From Arthrobacter sp. ISL-72 (lineage in GTDB: Bacteria > Actinomycetota > Actinomycetes > Actinomycetales > Micrococcaceae), in contig NZ_JAGGPP010000006.1 of the NCBI RefSeq assembly GCF_018613755.1, positions 338,557-402,556 of the forward strand: DNA of 64,000 nucleotides. Reading direction: 5' to 3'. A program made the position numbers and the translations under genes. The stretch's first letter is position 1. Every line of letters begins with the position of its first letter. Positions 60,556-64,000 of this stretch are shown here, piece by piece. The notes beneath the pieces are model-generated. The model saw only the letters and a list, made by a program, of their open reading frames with translations. It was not told the origin of the DNA and ran no database searches.

Positions 60556-62709
60556 TCAACCGGACGTCTTCAGGGCCTCCCGGACGATGCCTACCAGGGA
60601 ATTGAACCGGCCGTCCCGGGGCAGGTCATCGATAAGGACGGGTCCTTCCGGCCCGGCGAGCGGAATGCGCCAGTTGGGGTGTTCCGTGTCAGTTCCGGGC
60701 TGGTTCTGGGTTCGCGTTTCCCCGACGGCGTCCACGAGGGCCACCCCCAGCAGCGCGGACGGCGTCAGGGCGGTGAAGGCGTACAGCGCCTCAACCGTGC
60801 GCTGAACATCTCCTGATGACTCAGGAAGCAGCCCGCGTTCGCGGACCAGCGCCAATACAGCTTCCTGCTCCGCCGCGGCCTGCGCACGCTCCTCCTCAAC
60901 CGGACGCAGCAGCAGGCCCAGTGATTCGCGGAGCGTGACGTGCTCCCCGGCAAGATAGCCCGCCGTCGGGGGCAGGTCGTGGGTGTTGACGCTGGTCAGG
61001 CACTGCTGCCGGTATTCCTCGGGTGAAAGCGGGCCCGACGCGCCGTGTTCAAACCACAGGATGGAGGTGCCCAGGATGCCGCGCTCTGTCAGGTAATCCC
61101 GGACCCAGGGTTCGAACACTCCAAGATCCTCGCCGACCACTGTCGCACCGGCCCGCTGGGCCTCAAGGGCAAGGATGCCGATGAGGGCCTCATGGTCGTA
61201 GTAGACATACGTGCCCTGGTCCGGTCCGGCGCCCTCCGGAATCCACCACAGCCGGAAGAGACCCAGGATATGGTCGACGCGGATGCCCCCCGCATGGCGG
61301 AGTACCGTCCGGAGCATGTCCCGGTAGGGCTTGTACCCTGCTGCCGCCAACCGTCCGGGATGCCAGGGCGGCTGGGTCCAGTTCTGGCCCTGCTGGTTGA
61401 AGACGTCCGGCGGGGCGCCGACAGTGACCCCCCGGGCGAGGACGCCTTGGAGCATCCACGCATCGGCTCCCACCGTTTTGACGCCCACCGCCAGGTCATG
61501 GACGACGCCGATGGCCATCCCGCACGCTTTCGCGGTCCGCTGCGCTGTAGCAAGTTGCTCGTCGCAGATCCACTGCATCCAGCGGTAGAACTGCAACCTG
61601 TCCGCCTGCTCCTCCCGGACCGCGTCGCAGTACGGCGTGTCCGGTGACGCGGCGTCGTCGGACCATTCAGGCGCTGACGGGGCAAGCCGCTCGGCCAGGA
61701 CGCACCACAGGGCGAAATCGTCCAAGCCCTTGCCTTCCGCCGCGCAGAAATTTTCAAAGAGTCGGACGCGGCCGGGACTCCGGGGGACTGTGAAGATGAG
61801 TTCGAGAGCCCGGAGCTTGGCTCCGTAACTGGAATTCCGGTCGAGCAGGCCGTCGGCTGTATTGGCAACGTGCAGTACAGCCGCGTTCTTCTCTATTTCG
61901 GCCCGGGACTCCGGGTCCAGGTACCCATACTCCGGCACGTCCTCAACCCGGATGTAGAGCGGATTGAAGAAACGGCGGGTCGTCGGCAGATAGGGCGAAT
62001 CTTCAATTGGTGGCCGGGGTTCCCCCGCGTGCAAGGGGTTCACCAGGACAAAACCCGCACCGTCCTTTCCCGCGATGGCGGCCAGGTCAACCAGATCCGA
62101 GAAGTCGCCAATCCCCCATGACCTGGAAGACCGCACCGAATACAGCTGGGCTGTAAGGCCCCAGTGTCGCTCCGCTGTGAGGCGCCGGGTGGTCTCGAGC
62201 CGTTCGGGGGTGATGACCAGCGTGCATTCCGCCAGTTCCCCGCCGGCGTCGGCGTAAAGCGTGTGCCAGCCCAGGGGCAGATCGGCGGGAAGGGCGAAAG
62301 ACGCCTGTCCCTTGAGGACGCCGTGCACTTCCCTCGGCTCCGTCCAGTTATCGCGCTGCCGGGCGTCCACGCGGTTCCCGTCTTCGGTCACCGCCCACAC
62401 GCTGACGCCAGTGCCGTGCGGGACATGGACCGCGACGTGGATTTCCCGTCCCTTCCTCGAGACGACCGAAGCCGGGAGCAGACGGTGCCATGCCTCGAGT
62501 TCCGCCTCGCGCAAGGCACTTTGCAGCTCATCCGTGGTCCCGGTGCTGTCCCCCAGCGCCGCCAACACGCCCTGCAGTGTGCTTGCCGCAACGGGATGTT
62601 CAACGCCGTCCCAGCCCCGGAAGGATGTACTCACGCCGCGGGCTGCCGCCAGTTTCCGGAGCAGTCCGTCGGCTGTGTCTGTGTGGTCCTGTCCCATTTC
62701 ATCAGCCAT
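60556..62709 (-). CDS. malQ: MalQ, 4-alpha-glucanotransferase
   Basis: A 717-residue GH77 enzyme with an N-terminal beta-domain extension typical of actinobacteria (about 1-150), then QLYSVRSSRSWGIGDFSDL, IEDSPYLPTTRRFFNPLYI, the catalytic regions GIRVDHILGLFRLWWIPEG (nucleophile Asp), VVGEDLGVFEPWVRDYL (acid/base Glu) and NTHDLPPTAGYL (third Asp). It disproportionates malto-oligosaccharides. TAGAGT lies six bases before the ATG (62716-62721). Confidence 0.95.
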   Translation of the reverse strand: MADEMGQDHTDTADGLLRKLAAARGVSTSFRGWDGVEHPVAASTLQGVLAALGDSTGTTDELQSALREAELEAWHRLLPASVVSRKGREIHVAVHVPHGTGVSVWAVTEDGNRVDARQRDNWTEPREVHGVLKGQASFALPADLPLGWHTLYADAGGELAECTLVITPERLETTRRLTAERHWGLTAQLYSVRSSRSWGIGDFSDLVDLAAIAGKDGAGFVLVNPLHAGEPRPPIEDSPYLPTTRRFFNPLYIRVEDVPEYGYLDPESRAEIEKNAAVLHVANTADGLLDRNSSYGAKLRALELIFTVPRSPGRVRLFENFCAAEGKGLDDFALWCVLAERLAPSAPEWSDDAASPDTPYCDAVREEQADRLQFYRWMQWICDEQLATAQRTAKACGMAIGVVHDLAVGVKTVGADAWMLQGVLARGVTVGAPPDVFNQQGQNWTQPPWHPGRLAAAGYKPYRDMLRTVLRHAGGIRVDHILGLFRLWWIPEGAGPDQGTYVYYDHEALIGILALEAQRAGATVVGEDLGVFEPWVRDYLTERGILGTSILWFEHGASGPLSPEEYRQQCLTSVNTHDLPPTAGYLAGEHVTLRESLGLLLRPVEEERAQAAAEQEAVLALVRERGLLPESSGDVQRTVEALYAFTALTPSALLGVALVDAVGETRTQNQPGTDTEHPNWRIPLAGPEGPVLIDDLPRDGRFNSLVGIVREALKTSG

Positions 62710-62810
62710 GGCCCCACTCTATTGGCTTGCCCGGCCGCGGCGGCGGCAGGACCGGCCACAAATTTTTTCGCTTTCGACTCGACTCCGGGACCCGGCTAGC
62801 CTTGGACACT

Positions 62811-63176
62811 ATGGTCGACGTCGAGAAGTTCAGGGTCCTGCTGGAATCGGAGCGGGCCCGCAGAACAGTTTTGCTGCCGGCACTCCGCGAGGACATCAGC
62901 TCTGCCAACGCGGCGCGCCAGAACTCGAACGTCGACGACGAACATGACCCCGAAGGCGCCACCATCGCCTTTGAACTCTCCCAGGCCGCGGCACTGATGC
63001 AGCAGAGCAGCGCCACACTGGCGCAGGTCGAAGCAGCGATGGCGCGGATCGCAGAGGGACGCTACGGCTACTGCGAAGTCTGCGGGGCACCCATTGCCGA
63101 GGGGAGGCTCGAGGCCCGGCCCTGGACGCCCTATTGCATTGACCACGCCGGCGGCAAGGCGGGCTCAAAACCATGA
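62811..63176 (+). CDS. TraR/DksA-type zinc-finger protein
   Basis: A 121-residue protein with a coiled-coil N-terminal part and a C-terminal C4-type finger, CEVCGAPIAEGRLEARP...YCIDH, where the fourth ligand is His. Members bind the RNA polymerase secondary channel and modulate transcription, or are uncharacterised. TAGCCT lies eight bases before the ATG. Its stop overlaps the ATG of the next gene (63173-63176), indicating a coupled pair. Confidence 0.88.
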   Translation: MVDVEKFRVLLESERARRTVLLPALREDISSANAARQNSNVDDEHDPEGATIAFELSQAAALMQQSSATLAQVEAAMARIAEGRYGYCEVCGAPIAEGRLEARPWTPYCIDHAGGKAGSKP

Positions 63177-63922
63177 CGGATGTTGCCGGTTCCTTGTGGC
63201 AGCGAATCCTTGCGGGGTTTGCACAGTCCCCGACCCCACAAGTGACCACCCTGGAATTAATGATCGTGATTGCGTTGGCCACTGCGTTGTCCCTCCCCCG
63301 GGTCTCCTGGCGGTACTTTGGCCTGCTGGCCACTGTCACCCACGAATTGGGGCACGCCTTCGCGGCCCTCATGACAGGGCAGCGGCTCGGCGGCATCAGG
63401 CTCAGCCTCGACCACTCCGGAACAACAACCACCTACAGCCGGGGCCGCTTCCCGGCAGTCTGGTCCACGTTCTGGGGTTATCCCGTTCCAGGCGTGGTGG
63501 GAGCGGTCATGGTCTGGTGCGGTTTCAACGGCTGGGGACCAGCAGCGATGTCCGTCGGCACCCTGACCCTGCTGGCCTCGTTCCTGTTCATCCGCAACGC
63601 CATGGGGCTCCTCATCACATCTGCGGCGGTCCTGGGCTGTGCGCTCCTGGTCCTCTTCGTCCCGCCTGAGTTCACCGGCCATGTGGTCATTTCCCTAGGC
63701 CTCGCGCTGCTGGTGGCCGCCGTCCGCGACCTAGCCAAGCTGTCCAACGTCCACCTGCGGCGCCGCGACAGGCTGCCCACGTCCGACGCCCATCTCCTCT
63801 ACCGGGCAACCTCCGTGCCGTCCGCCGTCTGGATCCTGCTCTTCGCAGCCGTCGTCGCCGGGTCCTGGTGGGCAGCGTGGCAGCCCATGGCACAAGTACT
63901 GGCAGCAGGCAGGACGCAATAG
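63173..63922 (+). CDS. M50-like membrane metalloprotease, DksA-coupled
   Basis: A 249-residue membrane protein with about six hydrophobic segments and the zinc-protease motif HELGH (57-61) at the start of a helix, followed by FAALMTGQRLGG. This is the pattern of M50B-like actinobacterial proteins that lack PDZ or CBS domains. The third metal ligand is not obvious. The ATG overlaps the upstream TraR-like gene. Substrate unknown. Confidence 0.85.
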   Translation: MTDVAGSLWQRILAGFAQSPTPQVTTLELMIVIALATALSLPRVSWRYFGLLATVTHELGHAFAALMTGQRLGGIRLSLDHSGTTTTYSRGRFPAVWSTFWGYPVPGVVGAVMVWCGFNGWGPAAMSVGTLTLLASFLFIRNAMGLLITSAAVLGCALLVLFVPPEFTGHVVISLGLALLVAAVRDLAKLSNVHLRRRDRLPTSDAHLLYRATSVPSAVWILLFAAVVAGSWWAAWQPMAQVLAAGRTQ

Positions 63923-63931
63923 GGTGGAAGC

Positions 63932-64000
63932 ATGACTTCCGATTCCAGCACTGCGGCCCAGGATACTTCGGGGCCCGGGTTCAGCACCCGCGGGTCCTAT
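63932..64000 (+). CDS. N-terminal 23 residues of a gene cut by the window edge
   Basis: A frame of 23 codons (MTSDSSTAAQDTSGPGFSTRGSY) from ATG 63932 to the edge. TAGGGT lies six bases upstream (63920-63925), the leaderless pattern seen throughout the window, so the start is credible. GFSTRG resembles the beginning of some pyridoxal-phosphate sulfur-metabolism enzymes, but the visible part is too short for a call. Confidence 0.5.
   Translation, partial: MTSDSSTAAQDTSGPGFSTRGSY

Noticed and set aside
1..64000. CRISPR array, insertion sequence, prophage or integrase
   Set aside because: No evenly spaced repeats, transposase or integrase motifs and no terminal inverted repeats were seen. The accessory genes near dif show no flanking element.

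Overview
The window is high-GC, densely packed chromosomal DNA from an actinobacterium, most likely a member of the Micrococcaceae close to Arthrobacter or Pseudarthrobacter. The evidence is a complete Pup-proteasome block with a naturally fused PafBC, a mycothiol ligase (MshC), RbpA, an actinobacterial ctaE-qcrCA respiratory operon, a polyprenol-phosphomannose synthase and the RNA helicase HelY. No rRNA, CRISPR array, transposase or prophage was seen. One tRNA, tRNA-Leu(GAG), is present.

Layout. 1-3.3 kb: the start of qcrA, then qcrC and ctaE on the minus strand, divergent from trpD, then a stand-alone Lrp/AsnC ligand-binding domain. 3.4-12.5 kb: an accessory stretch of small detoxification, resistance and one-carbon genes: two VOC proteins, a LysE exporter, an ABM-like protein, a LysR remnant, a cyclodeaminase facing 5-formyl-THF cyclo-ligase, an AlkD-like protein, an amber-interrupted DHFR-like gene, an MFS transporter followed by a rifampin ADP-ribosyltransferase (arr), and a second DHFR/RibD-like gene. 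A 28-bp sequence at 12400-12427 has the architecture of a dif chromosome-dimer-resolution site, so this stretch probably lies at the replication terminus. 12.5-14.9 kb: a short UvrA paralogue. 15.1-18.2 kb: a three-gene type III polyketide operon (synthase, methyltransferase, flavoprotein hydroxylase) that resembles phenolic-lipid operons. 18.2-28.6 kb: housekeeping genes (lipoprotein, peptide deformylase, S9 peptidase, RlmA-like methyltransferase, NfeD/SPFH pair, rbpA, ppm1, amidohydrolase).

28.6-46.6 kb is a nearly continuous minus-strand block: helY, tatC, tatA, pafBC, two FKBP prolyl isomerases, pafA, prcA, prcB, pup, dop, mpa/arc, trmI, a site-2-type protease and a HAD phosphatase. It contains everything for pupylation and degradation: Pup ends in GGQ, Dop deamidates it, PafA ligates it, Mpa unfolds the substrate and PrcBA degrades it. 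PafBC is the DNA-damage transcriptional activator of the group. A PAC2-family protein follows on the plus strand. 47.7-54 kb: mshC, uppP, an aldo/keto reductase, two small conserved proteins, an acyl-CoA dehydrogenase and an M20 peptidase. 54-64 kb: the tRNA, several lineage-specific small genes, a lipoprotein HNH nuclease, a cyclopropane-fatty-acid synthase, a probable modification-dependent HNH restriction enzyme, malQ, a TraR/DksA-like protein coupled to an M50-like metalloprotease, and the beginning of one more gene.

A window-wide regulatory feature is the repeated arrangement TANNNT followed by 6-7 bases and then the ATG/GTG. It occurs at 21 gene starts, with one near-consensus case at ctaE, and suggests that many of these genes are transcribed as leaderless mRNAs.
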